This document shows, in pieces, positions 1 to 7,539 of a stretch of 64,000 nucleotides of DNA (position 1 is its first letter; each line of letters starts with the position of its first letter). The stretch is from Trinickia dabaoshanensis. GTDB lineage: Bacteria > Pseudomonadota > Gammaproteobacteria > Burkholderiales > Burkholderiaceae. Made by a program: the position numbers and the translations under genes. Under the pieces are notes generated by a model, which worked only from the letters and a program-made list of their open reading frames with translations, did not search any database and was not told the DNA's origin. The stretch spans positions 62,001-126,000 of the forward strand of contig NZ_PNYA01000019.1 of the NCBI RefSeq assembly GCF_002879885.1, in the 5' to 3' direction.

Positions 1-76
1 GTCGTCCGAGGGCGTTCCGCTCGTCACGGCCGATCCGCTGGTCGCGCAATACGCCGGGCTGGTGAAGCAGATTTGA
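1..76 (+). CDS. C-terminal end of a probable PIN-domain (VapC-like) protein, partial
   Basis: The window opens inside a gene. Reading from base 2, 24 codons run to a TGA at 74-76 and include TADPLVAQY. A 'PLVTAD..x..Y' ending is typical of the last strand and helix of PIN-domain ribonucleases such as VapC toxins, where the Asp is one of the metal ligands. Only the tail is visible, so the antitoxin partner and the other acidic residues cannot be checked. The family call is an inference from a short stretch. Confidence 0.45.
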   Translation, partial: SSEGVPLVTADPLVAQYAGLVKQI

Positions 77-85
77 ACGATGAGG

Positions 86-841
86 TCAGAAGCGCTCGCC
101 CAGCATGTCGTCCACGAGCGGAACGGCGGCAAGGGCCACCAATACGGTGGCAAGCGGCACGGTGGAAACGAAGCCCATGTGTTTGAATCCGATCGCGCCC
201 GCCAGGCCGCCGCAAAAGAACGACGCTAGCAGCGACGCGAGCAGCGCCAGGCGCTGACGGTCGGCTCGAACGAAGTGCGTCCCCCGCATCGCATCGCCGG
301 CCAGCCCGTTCCAATAGAACAGTTTGCCGAGCTCGATACCGATGTCGGTGACGAGCCCCGTCACGTGAGTCGTACGAATCTCCGCCTTCGAGATCTTCGT
401 GATCATCGCGTTTTGCAGGCCCATCACGAAGCACAGCAGCGCAACCGTGGCCGGCACGAACAGCAAGCGATGGTCCTTGAGGTTCGAGCCGAGAAAGCCG
501 AAGACGAGAAGCAACGCTGCCTCGAGCATCAACGGCATCGCATACAAACTGCGTCGCGAATGCCGCTTCCCCCAATTGATCATGACCGCCGACGTGGCGG
601 CGCCGCACAAGAACGACACGAGCGAGGCCAGTCCTCCGGCCGCGAGGCCGAGTTCGCCGAGGGCCAGATAATCGGCCATCGAGGAAACGATCCCGGACAT
701 ATGCGACGTGTATTGGCCCACAGCCAGAAAGCCGCCGGCATTGGCGGCGCCGGCGACGAATGCGAGCGAACGCCCGAGGCGCCGATTGGCTTCGTCCGTG
801 CGCTCGGGATTGGTGAACGCGCGAAGGTAATGGATAGGCAT
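86..841 (-). CDS. YoaK/DUF1275 family membrane protein
   Basis: A 251-residue integral membrane protein with about six hydrophobic segments. The N-terminal pattern AGAANAGGFLAVGQYTSHMSG matches the DUF1275 (YoaK) family, which has 'D..g...l...F...mTGN'-like repeats around the first two helices. Members sit in the inner membrane; their transport or other role is not established. The gene is convergent with the partial PIN-like gene, whose stop lies 9 bases away. It starts at ATG (complement of 839-841) with only a weak ribosome-binding site. Length is normal for the family. Confidence 0.8.
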   Translation of the reverse strand: MPIHYLRAFTNPERTDEANRRLGRSLAFVAGAANAGGFLAVGQYTSHMSGIVSSMADYLALGELGLAAGGLASLVSFLCGAATSAVMINWGKRHSRRSLYAMPLMLEAALLLVFGFLGSNLKDHRLLFVPATVALLCFVMGLQNAMITKISKAEIRTTHVTGLVTDIGIELGKLFYWNGLAGDAMRGTHFVRADRQRLALLASLLASFFCGGLAGAIGFKHMGFVSTVPLATVLVALAAVPLVDDMLGERF

Positions 842-956
842 ATCGGCTCACTCGCAGCAGGGCGCGCGCGCAACCTGTCGGTAGACCGCTTACTCCGCAA
901 GCCGCCTTTGCGCACGCTCGTTCGATCGTACCACGACCGCCGGCCGCCCCCTTACG

Positions 957-1802
957 CTAGATCAAAGCCCGTGCGTGATGGGCGATGTGATCCTCGATGA
1001 AGGTTTCGATGAAGTAGTAGCCGTGGTCGTACCCTTCATGCCGACGCATCGTCAACGGTTGGCCTGCCTCGAGGCACGCGCGCTCGAAGACGTCGGGGTG
1101 CAATTGTTCGATCCGAAATTTATCGGCCAGCCCTTGATCGACCAGAATGCCTGCCGGAAAGCGCGGCTGCTGCGCACCCTTCACGAGTTCGCTCGCATCG
1201 TATTGGGTCCATGCCTTCGGGTCGTCCCCCAAATAGCCCGTGAACGCCTTCTTGCCCCAAGGGCATCGCGTAGGCGCCGCGATCGGCGCAAAGGCGGAGA
1301 CCGAGCGATAGATATCGGGGTTGCGCAGCGCCAGAACGAGCGCGCCATGCCCACCCATCGAATGGCCGAATATGCCGAGCCGCGCACCGTCGATAGGGAG
1401 TTGCGAAATCACCGTCTCGCGCAGCTCGTCCCGCACGTATGAGTACATCCGGTAGTGACGCGACCAAGGCTCGCGCGTGGCATCGACGTAAAAGCCCGCG
1501 CCGGCCCCGAAATCCCAATCGTCGGTCTCACCCGCGATATTCGCTCCGCGCGGGCTCGTATCGGGGGACACCAGCGCGATACCGTGCTTCGCGGCGAAGC
1601 GCTGGGCGCCTGCTTTGATCGGAAACGTCTCTTCCGTCGCCGTCAGCCCCGCAAGGTAAAAGAGCGCGGGAACACGGGCGTGCTGCGCATGCGGCGGCAG
1701 ATAGACCGAGAAGCGCATCGGCAGTCCGATCGTCTTCGATTCGTGGCGATAGATGCTTTGCGTGCCGCCGTGGGCGAGGTGGGTCTCGATCGATTCGAGC
1801 AT
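957..1802 (-). CDS. fghA: S-formylglutathione hydrolase
   Basis: Hydrolyses S-formylglutathione to formate and glutathione, the second step of glutathione-dependent formaldehyde detoxification in the cytoplasm. The 281-residue protein has the esterase nucleophile elbow GHSMGG with Ser148. The probable rest of the triad is Asp227 (in DQGLADKF) and His260 (in YDHGYYF), matching the positions known in human esterase D. Length is typical. The usual partner, glutathione-dependent formaldehyde dehydrogenase, is not adjacent in this window. A GGAG lies just upstream of the ATG. The gene diverges from the nucleobase transporter to its right. Confidence 0.95.
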   Translation of the reverse strand: MLESIETHLAHGGTQSIYRHESKTIGLPMRFSVYLPPHAQHARVPALFYLAGLTATEETFPIKAGAQRFAAKHGIALVSPDTSPRGANIAGETDDWDFGAGAGFYVDATREPWSRHYRMYSYVRDELRETVISQLPIDGARLGIFGHSMGGHGALVLALRNPDIYRSVSAFAPIAAPTRCPWGKKAFTGYLGDDPKAWTQYDASELVKGAQQPRFPAGILVDQGLADKFRIEQLHPDVFERACLEAGQPLTMRRHEGYDHGYYFIETFIEDHIAHHARALI

Positions 1803-2050
1803 CGGGCGTCTCCGGTTCGATGGGTCATATCGCTTGCGCGATACACATCATAACGGCCACGTGGCGCGCTGCGCGCTCGACCAGGCAGGCACGGGCGCGA
1901 CGCCCCGTCCGGCGCCGCCGCCAGTGGCTCGGGAGGGCGTCGCCCATATCGGCCCGGAAAAGGATGGAATAGGTCGTGGCGTCTTGTGCCCCCACCGCCA
2001 TCCGCCTACTGTTGAGCCACCCAATACAAAGAGACTATGGAGCGAGACAC

Positions 2051-3457
2051 ATGCAATCGAACACGGTTCATCCGTGCGACGAGCAGTTGCCGTTCGGACG
2101 GCTGCTTACGCTTGGCATTCAGCACGTTTTGGTCATGTACGCCGGCGCGGTGGCCGTGCCCCTCATCGTCGGCGGCGCGTTGAAGCTGCCGAAAGATCAA
2201 ATCGCCTTCCTCATCAGCGCCGACTTGTTCTCGTGCGGCATCGCCACGCTGATCCAAACGCTCGGGCTGTGGATCTTCGGTATCCGCCTGCCGGTCATCA
2301 TGGGCTGCACGTTCGCCGCCGTCGGACCGATGGTCGCCATCGGCACGAACCCGCAACTGGGTATCCTCGATATCTTCGGCTCGACCATCGCGGCGGGCGC
2401 CATCGGTATCGTGCTCGCGCCGATGATCGGGCGCTTATTGCGCTTTTTTCCGACGGTCGTCGTCGGCACCGTCATCTCGGTCATCGGTCTTTCGCTGATG
2501 GAAGTGGGCATTAACTGGGCCGCGGGCGGCGTGGGCAATCCCGACTACGGCGATCCCCTCTTTCTCGGTTTATCGCTGCTCGTGCTCGCCGCGATCTTGC
2601 TCATCAATAAGTTCTGCCGCGGCTTCATCGCCAACATTTCCGTGCTGATCGGCATCGTCGCGGGATTCGCGATCGCGGCCGTCACGGGTCACGTTTCGTT
2701 CGACGGCGTGCGCGCGGCACCTTGGGTCGGTATCGTCGCTCCATTTCATTTCGGACTGCCGCATTTCGATCCGCTCGCCATCGCCACGATGGTCACGGTC
2801 ATGTTCGTAACGTTCATCGAATCGACCGGAATGTTTCTGGCCGTGGGCGATATGGTCGGCCGTCCGGTCGATCGCGCGACGCTCGTGCGCGGCTTGCGCG
2901 TGGATGGGCTCGGCACGCTCGTGGGCGGCATCTTCAATTCGTTCCCCCACACGTCCTTCTCGCAAAACGTCGGGCTCATCGGCGTGACCGGCGTGAAGAG
3001 CCGTTTCGTCTGCGCAACGGGCGGCCTGATCCTCGTCGTACTGGGGCTCTTCCCGAAGATGGCTCAGGTCGTCGCCTCGGTGCCGCCGTTCGTACTCGGC
3101 GGCGCGGGCATCGTCATGTTCGGGATGGTGGCCGCGAACGGCATCAAGGCGTTGTCGCGCGTCGATTTTTCGACGAACCCGCACAATCTGTTCATCGTCG
3201 CCGTCAGCGTCGGCCTGGGGCTCGTGCCCGTCGTCTCGCCGACGTTCTTCGGACGATTGCCGCATGCGCTCTCGCCGCTGCTGCACAGCGGGATCTTGCT
3301 GGCCTCCGCATCGGCCGTCCTGCTCAACGTCGTGTTCAACGGGGTCTCGACCGCAAGCGCGCAGGAAAATGAAAGCGAAACGGAAAGCTTGTACGTGGAG
3401 CGGAACGACGATCATGCGCCGACGCGACTCGAGCGGCGTGCCGTCGACCTGCATTAA
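2051..3457 (+). CDS. NCS2 family nucleobase (xanthine/uracil) permease
   Basis: A 468-residue inner-membrane symporter of the nucleobase:cation symporter-2 family, which takes up uracil, xanthine or urate with a cation. It starts with the typical NCS2 opening (LTLGIQHVLVMYAGAVAVPLIVGGAL), has about 12 hydrophobic segments, and carries the signature region around TFIESTGMFLAVGDMVGR followed by FNSFPHTSFSQNVGL. The SFSQNVG motif is diagnostic; the preceding TGMFLAVGD segment resembles xanthine/urate permeases (UacT/PbuX) more than UraA. The frame is open from 1976, but the start at 2051 has GGAG 8 bases upstream and begins where family homology begins. The substrate cannot be fixed from sequence alone. 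Confidence 0.88.
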   Translation: MQSNTVHPCDEQLPFGRLLTLGIQHVLVMYAGAVAVPLIVGGALKLPKDQIAFLISADLFSCGIATLIQTLGLWIFGIRLPVIMGCTFAAVGPMVAIGTNPQLGILDIFGSTIAAGAIGIVLAPMIGRLLRFFPTVVVGTVISVIGLSLMEVGINWAAGGVGNPDYGDPLFLGLSLLVLAAILLINKFCRGFIANISVLIGIVAGFAIAAVTGHVSFDGVRAAPWVGIVAPFHFGLPHFDPLAIATMVTVMFVTFIESTGMFLAVGDMVGRPVDRATLVRGLRVDGLGTLVGGIFNSFPHTSFSQNVGLIGVTGVKSRFVCATGGLILVVLGLFPKMAQVVASVPPFVLGGAGIVMFGMVAANGIKALSRVDFSTNPHNLFIVAVSVGLGLVPVVSPTFFGRLPHALSPLLHSGILLASASAVLLNVVFNGVSTASAQENESETESLYVERNDDHAPTRLERRAVDLH

Positions 3458-3470
3458 CTGAAGATCGCTT

Positions 3471-3510
3471 AAGGCCGCCGTCATATCGCGGCGGTCTTCG
3501 CGCTTCTTTA
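3471..3510 (+). terminator. Probable Rho-independent terminator after the NCS2 permease
   Basis: An inverted repeat GGCCGCCG / CGGCGGTC with a loop of about 8 bases lies 14 bases after the permease stop codon. It is followed by CTTCGCGCTTCTTTA, a pyrimidine-rich tail that is not a clean T run. Confidence 0.55.
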
Positions 3511-3530
3511 GTTAGCAGAACTGACTATCG

Positions 3531-3559
3531 TTTACACCTAACGATTCTAGTCATACGAT
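3531..3559 (+). promoter_or_regulatory. Candidate sigma-70 promoter for the flp/tad operon
   Basis: TTTACA at 3531-3536 and TACGAT at 3554-3559 are separated by exactly 17 bases, close to the -35/-10 consensus, and lie about 240 bases upstream of the pilin start. This is the best promoter-like match seen in the 343-base gap 3458-3800. The rest of that gap holds a perfect 16-base GC palindrome at 3561-3576, a small CCCTT/AAGGG hairpin near 3591-3607, and the ACGATT repeats described separately. The long leader would leave room for regulation. Confidence 0.4.
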
Positions 3560-3713
3560 TGCCGCCGCGCGGCGGCGCACACGCGCGAGGCCCTTATCCT
3601 AAAAGGGTCGAAGGTCGTTCCTCGATCGCCATCTATTAATTCATACGATTCGTTTGGACGCCGAAAATTCACGTCTCCTACGAACGAGCCTAAACCCGCG
3701 CAAACGATTGCCG
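3541..3713 (+). repeat. Four dispersed ACGATT repeats upstream of the Flp pilin gene
   Basis: ACGATT occurs on the + strand at 3541, 3555, 3645 and 3704. The copies at 3551-3560 and 3641-3650 extend to the identical 10-mer TCATACGATT, exactly 90 bases apart. Those at 3555-3564 and 3704-3713 extend to the identical ACGATTGCCG. Such a density of one hexamer in about 170 bases is unexpected, which suggests binding sites for a regulator of the Tad locus. No protein is identified. Confidence 0.4.
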
Positions 3714-3800
3714 TAAACAAATTCGGGAGCCTGCGTTTCCCACCCCCGTTGCGAAAGTGGTCCACTCTGACCCTTCGTCTCTTATTAAGGAGTCCTAATA

Positions 3801-3992
3801 ATGTTGCGTTTTCTACGGTTCCTTTCGCGCGACGAGCGCGGCGTCAGCGCGCTGGAATATTCAGTTTTGGCCGGCATCGTAGTCGTGGCCGTTGCCGCGG
3901 CCGGTTTGATCTTCGGCGGCGCCACGGGTCTGCCGGCGCTGTTCAGCAACATGATCACGCACGTGACGAGCGTTCAGACGAACGGTCATTGA
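3801..3992 (+). CDS. flp: Flp family type IVb pilin
   Basis: The major subunit of the Flp/Tad pilus. The 63-residue prepilin has a short basic leader ending at DERG, then the hydrophobic helix ALEYSVLAGIVVVAVAAAG. It carries the Flp signature G(V/x)SALEY with Glu at +5-like and Tyr at +6-like positions after the cleavage site. It is processed by the prepilin peptidase encoded next and polymerised by the TadA/B/C machine. AAGGAG at 3787-3792 sits 8 bases before the ATG, a strong ribosome-binding site as expected for an abundant subunit. It is the first gene of the locus. Confidence 0.95.
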   Translation: MLRFLRFLSRDERGVSALEYSVLAGIVVVAVAAAGLIFGGATGLPALFSNMITHVTSVQTNGH

Positions 3993-4006
3993 TGAGTGGC
4001 GGCTGA

Positions 4007-4034
4007 ACTCGTTCGGCGGTGCCGCCGAACGAGT
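4007..4034 (+). terminator. Strong hairpin directly after flp, within the tad operon
   Basis: ACTCGTTCGGCG (4007-4018) pairs perfectly with CGCCGAACGAGT (4023-4034) around a 4-base GTGC loop, 14 bases after the flp stop. No T tract follows, so it may act as a partial terminator or protect the 3' end of flp mRNA rather than end transcription. Either would keep pilin mRNA above that of the assembly genes. Confidence 0.5.
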
Positions 4035-4078
4035 CGTCCCGCCGGCGCTGGCGTTAGTAGATCGAAAGGCACACCAAT

Positions 4079-4615
4079 ATGTTCTCGGTCCATGCTCTCG
4101 CTTGCGCGCTCTTGGCCACGTTAGCTGTCTCCGACTTAACCCGGCGGCGGTTACCCAACGCGATCGTCGCGGCATTCGCGGTCCTCTATTTCGCCCAAGC
4201 GTGGATCGCCGGGGTGAATCGCCTCGGCCTCGAAACCCATGTTGCGATGGGCCTCGCGGCGTTCGTGCTCGCTTGTGTCCTATTTCATTTCGGATGGCTT
4301 GGCGGCGGCGACGCCAAGCTGTTCGGCGCCGTGTTTCTTTGGAGCGGCCCCGCTTTCGCGACGACCGTCTTTTTCGTCGTTTCGTTGATCGGATTGATGC
4401 TCGGCCTGGCGCAGATGGCCATCGGCCGGATGCAGCGCAATCGCGCTCGCGCCCCCACCCTTGGATGGCTCGCCCCCGCACGCGGCGTGCCGTACGGTGT
4501 TGCGCTCGCCGTAGGCGGCGTGGCGGCGGTATGGCTGCCACTCGTGCATGCCCACGTCGTATCGCCGCCGCACATTGCGGCCTGGTCGCTTTCGATCTCT
4601 GTGCGGCTCACATAA
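4079..4615 (+). CDS. tadV: A24 family prepilin peptidase (TadV/CpaA)
   Basis: A 178-residue membrane aspartyl protease that removes the leader of Flp prepilin and of the pseudopilins TadE/TadG at the cytoplasmic face. The two catalytic Asp residues are visible: Asp19 in AVSDLTRRRLPN and Asp78 in the GGGDAK motif (G-x-G-D form). It is the short, methylase-lacking type usual in Tad loci, with about six hydrophobic segments. It lies 86 bases after flp, across the hairpin at 4007-4034, and 15 bases before rcpC. Confidence 0.92.
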   Translation: MFSVHALACALLATLAVSDLTRRRLPNAIVAAFAVLYFAQAWIAGVNRLGLETHVAMGLAAFVLACVLFHFGWLGGGDAKLFGAVFLWSGPAFATTVFFVVSLIGLMLGLAQMAIGRMQRNRARAPTLGWLAPARGVPYGVALAVGGVAAVWLPLVHAHVVSPPHIAAWSLSISVRLT

Positions 4616-4630
4616 CGGAACGCCGTCGTC

Positions 4631-5656
4631 ATGCAAAACATTCTTAAACTCGCCGGCCTCATCATCGTCGCCGCAATCGGCGCGGTGGTGTTGCGCGCGC
4701 TGTACGTCGCCGCCTCGCGTCCGGCTCCGCCCAAACCGGCGCCGACGGTGCAGATTCGGGCCGCCGCGGCCGATCTGCCCGACGGTCTGCTGTTGCGCGA
4801 CAGCGACCTCGTCTGGAAGAGCGTCCCGCGCGCGGATGTCCCGGCCGGCGCACTCGTCGAAGGGCAACCCGCCGGCGCTGACCTCAAAGGCGATCTGCTG
4901 CGCCATGCGGTGCATGCGGGCACACCGCTCGGCCAGGCCGACGTCATTTCTCCGAGTTCGCCCGGCTTTCTCGCCGCGGCGCTCAAGCCCGGCATGCGCG
5001 CGATCTCGGTTGCGATCGACGATGTGTCGGGCAATGCGGGCCTCATCGAACCGGGCGATTACGTCGACGTGCTGTTGACCCAGCAAATCGCGACCGCATC
5101 CGGCGCGCCGAGCAACCCGGACCGCACGGTCGAGACGGAGACGGTCGCCGAACGCGTGCGCGTACTGGCGGTCGGTTCGGCGTTCAAGCGCCCGAAGGAC
5201 GACGATACGCAAAAGAGCGCGGCCAACACCCGCGCACGCACCGTCACGTTCGAAGTCACGCCGCGCAGCGCCGAGGTCGTGACGGTGGCGGCTCATCTCG
5301 GGTCGCTCTCGCTTGCGCTGCGCAGCTTCGCGACGCGCGACCGCCACGAACCGCAGACCGAGGACGTCATCGAGCCGCAATCGGCACCGGTCTGGGCCCG
5401 CGACGTTTCGCGCGGCTTGCGCGCGATGGCCGCGGCTGCGCCGAGCGCACCTCGCGGGGTCGCATCGCATATGAGTTCGAGCGCGCGCCCCGTCGTGGTC
5501 TATCGCGGATCGAAGCAAAGCGACTCGGGCGGCAGCGATTTCTCGGGTCTGCCGGGCGGCGGCGCCGGCCTCATGCCGCCGCTGCCCTCCGGCACGCCGC
5601 CCGCCTCGCCCGGCTCGATGCCGCCCCCAGCGCCGAGCGCTCATCCCGCAGCTTAG
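4631..5656 (+). CDS. cpaB: Flp pilus assembly protein CpaB/RcpC
   Basis: A 341-residue periplasmic protein anchored by an N-terminal hydrophobic segment (residues about 5-28). It contains an SAF domain: the stretch from about residue 40 to 110 (RAAAADLPDG...VWKSVPRADVPAGALVEG) has the SAF/RcpC pattern. A second beta-rich domain follows (SVAIDDVSGNAGLIEPGDYVDV, the classic CpaB motif). It helps stabilise or gate the secretin in the outer membrane. The last 70 residues are Pro/Gly/Ser-rich and probably disordered. It lies 15 bases after tadV and 12 before the secretin gene, so it is co-transcribed. Confidence 0.92.
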   Translation: MQNILKLAGLIIVAAIGAVVLRALYVAASRPAPPKPAPTVQIRAAAADLPDGLLLRDSDLVWKSVPRADVPAGALVEGQPAGADLKGDLLRHAVHAGTPLGQADVISPSSPGFLAAALKPGMRAISVAIDDVSGNAGLIEPGDYVDVLLTQQIATASGAPSNPDRTVETETVAERVRVLAVGSAFKRPKDDDTQKSAANTRARTVTFEVTPRSAEVVTVAAHLGSLSLALRSFATRDRHEPQTEDVIEPQSAPVWARDVSRGLRAMAAAAPSAPRGVASHMSSSARPVVVYRGSKQSDSGGSDFSGLPGGGAGLMPPLPSGTPPASPGSMPPPAPSAHPAA

Positions 5657-5668
5657 GATTCGTCAACG

Positions 5669-7090
5669 ATGTTCGGTCTCACTCGCTCCCCATCGCGCCT
5701 TCGTCGCGGCGCATCGATGCGCTCCTTAGCGCTCGTCGCCATGCTCGCCTGCGCGGCCTCCTGGCTCGCGCTCTCGGCATCGCTCGCGCACGCAGCCGGC
5801 ACTGCCGACGGCATCCTTCACGTGCCCGCGGGCGGCGGCGAACTCGTCCAACTTCCGGCGCCGGCGGTGGCCGTGTTCGTGGCCGATCCCGACGTAGCCG
5901 ACGTGCATGTGCCGAACGCGCGCAGCGTGTTCGTCCTCGGCAAGAAGGCCGGCACGACGACGCTGTTCGCGCTCGGCGCCGACAACCGCCCGATACTTCG
6001 CAAGACCATCGACGTCTCGATGGATACCGCCGCGATCCAGCGGCTGCTCGACGCGCGCTTCCCGCAATGGCGGCTCACGGTCACGAGCGCGCCCGGTTCG
6101 TTGATGGTGAGCGGGCATGTGCCGAGCGCCGCCGATGCCGACGCCGTCGCGCAAACGTTGAAACCCTATCTGCATGGCGAGGAAGCGCTCGTCAATCGGC
6201 TCACGTTGGCGCAACCGATTCAAGTGCACCTGCGCGTACGCATCACCGAAGTGGATCGCAACATCACGCAGCAGCTCGGCATCAACTGGAGCGCGCTCGG
6301 CTCGCGCGGCAACTTCGTCGGGGGCCTGTTCAACGGCGGCAATACGACGCTCACTCCCACCTCGAAGCTGTTCACCTTGCCGGCCACGAGCGCCTTTTCC
6401 ATCCTCGGCGGCTTTCGCGTGGGCGCCACCGCGATCGACGGCGTGCTCGAGGCGCTCGATCAGGAAGGGTTGATCACGATGCTGGCCGAGCCCAACCTCA
6501 CGGCGATGTCCGGTCAAACCGCGAGCTTCCTCGCCGGCGGCGAGTTTCCGATCCCAGTCGCGCAAGACACGACCGGCGCGATCACGATCGAATTCAAGCC
6601 TTACGGCGTCTCGCTCGATTTCACGCCGACGGTACTCGCGAACAACCGCATTAGTCTCAAGGTGCGGCCCGAGGTCAGCGAAATCGATCCGAGCAACAGC
6701 GTCACGACCGGCTCCATCAAGGTGCCCGCCCTCACGGTGCGGCGCGTGGAGACGACCGTCGAGCTCTCGAGCGGCCAGAGCTTCGCGATCGGCGGCCTGC
6801 TGCAAAGCAACAGCAGCGATGTGCTGTCCGAGTTGCCGGGCCTGAGCCGTCTGCCCGTGCTCGGCAAATTGTTCTCGTCGAAGAACTATCTCAACAACAA
6901 GTCGGAAGTCGTCGTCATCGTGACGCCTTACATCGTGCAGCCGGTCGGCCCGGGCCAAACGCACGACGCACTCGATAGCGTCACCCATCCGAGCAGCGAC
7001 GTCGAATTCGCGCTGCAGCGCTCGCTCGGTCTCGATCCGCTCAGCGGCGATGCGCCGCGGCTCGTCGGCGCCGCCGGCTTCGTCTATTGA
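5669..7090 (+). CDS. cpaC: Tad secretin CpaC/RcpA (type II/III secretion system family)
   Basis: A 473-residue outer-membrane secretin that forms the channel for the Flp pilus. A signal peptide ends near LAHAAG (about residue 41). It is followed by the pilus-assembly N-terminal domain (VAVFVADPDVADVHVPN...FVLGKKAGTTTLFALG), a BON-like region (MVSGHVPSAADADAVAQ), and the secretin core (EPNLTAMSGQTASFLAGGEFPIPV; VRRVETTVELSSGQSFAIGGLL; a LPVLGKLF element near the end). These are all hallmark secretin motifs. An internal Met at 5717 also precedes a good signal sequence, so the start could be 16 codons later. Confidence 0.94.
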   Translation: MFGLTRSPSRLRRGASMRSLALVAMLACAASWLALSASLAHAAGTADGILHVPAGGGELVQLPAPAVAVFVADPDVADVHVPNARSVFVLGKKAGTTTLFALGADNRPILRKTIDVSMDTAAIQRLLDARFPQWRLTVTSAPGSLMVSGHVPSAADADAVAQTLKPYLHGEEALVNRLTLAQPIQVHLRVRITEVDRNITQQLGINWSALGSRGNFVGGLFNGGNTTLTPTSKLFTLPATSAFSILGGFRVGATAIDGVLEALDQEGLITMLAEPNLTAMSGQTASFLAGGEFPIPVAQDTTGAITIEFKPYGVSLDFTPTVLANNRISLKVRPEVSEIDPSNSVTTGSIKVPALTVRRVETTVELSSGQSFAIGGLLQSNSSDVLSELPGLSRLPVLGKLFSSKNYLNNKSEVVVIVTPYIVQPVGPGQTHDALDSVTHPSSDVEFALQRSLGLDPLSGDAPRLVGAAGFVY

Positions 7091-7102
7091 ACGGAGAACG
7101 TC

Positions 7103-7507
7103 ATGCGCAATCGCTCAGTTCCACGAATCGTCTGCGCGGCGCTCGCCGCAACGCTCGGCATGGCGCTCTCGGGCTGCATGTCGCAACATCCGCCGCTCGG
7201 CATGCCCGACGACTCCGTCATCGGTTTTAGCGCGGCGAACGGCGGCCAAGCCATTCCCCCGCAATGCGAACGGCTCAATCAGCCGTCGCACATGATCGAT
7301 GCGGGTCGAGGCCGCCCCGGCGTCGAATTCGGCTGTGCCACCTATTCGAATCTGGCCGCCATGCTCGTCAGACCCGCCGATCTCGTCGCCCCGCTTCCTT
7401 ATGCCGGCGCCGATGCGGCGCTCGGCGCCAGTGCCGTGCGCGCGTATGAGGAAGGCCGCACGCAGCCGCTGCGCTCGACCTCGACGACGCGCTCGGTCAC
7501 CCATTGA
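7103..7507 (+). CDS. cpaD: CpaD-like pilus assembly lipoprotein
   Basis: A 134-residue protein with a lipoprotein signal peptide (lipobox LSGC, Cys at about residue 28), likely the outer-membrane lipoprotein partner of the secretin. The segment GCATYSNLAAMLVRPADLV is the CpaD core motif (GCa...Nla..v..P.Dl). It is shorter than many CpaD proteins (around 200 residues) and ends soon after that core. It sits between cpaC and the TadZ gene, as in other Tad loci. Confidence 0.85.
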   Translation: MRNRSVPRIVCAALAATLGMALSGCMSQHPPLGMPDDSVIGFSAANGGQAIPPQCERLNQPSHMIDAGRGRPGVEFGCATYSNLAAMLVRPADLVAPLPYAGADAALGASAVRAYEEGRTQPLRSTSTTRSVTH

Positions 7508-7539
7508 GTTTCACCGAGAACCACTAAGGACGCCACGCC

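Noticed and set aside
957-1802. Missing formaldehyde dehydrogenase next to fghA
   Set aside because: In many genomes the two genes are separate, so absence from this window is not informative.
1803-2050. Possible purine riboswitch upstream of the NCS2 permease
   Set aside because: No conserved three-way-junction loops or terminator hairpin are recognisable.
3561-3576. Perfect GCCGCCGCGCGGCGGC palindrome
   Set aside because: Short all-GC palindromes are common in this kind of genome; there is no T tail or known binding site match.
3547-3765. 72-codon - strand open frame upstream of flp
   Set aside because: No ribosome-binding site or homology, and it overlaps candidate regulatory sequences of the tad operon.
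4280-5644. 454-codon - strand open frame
   Set aside because: Antisense to tadV and rcpC, which have clear motifs.
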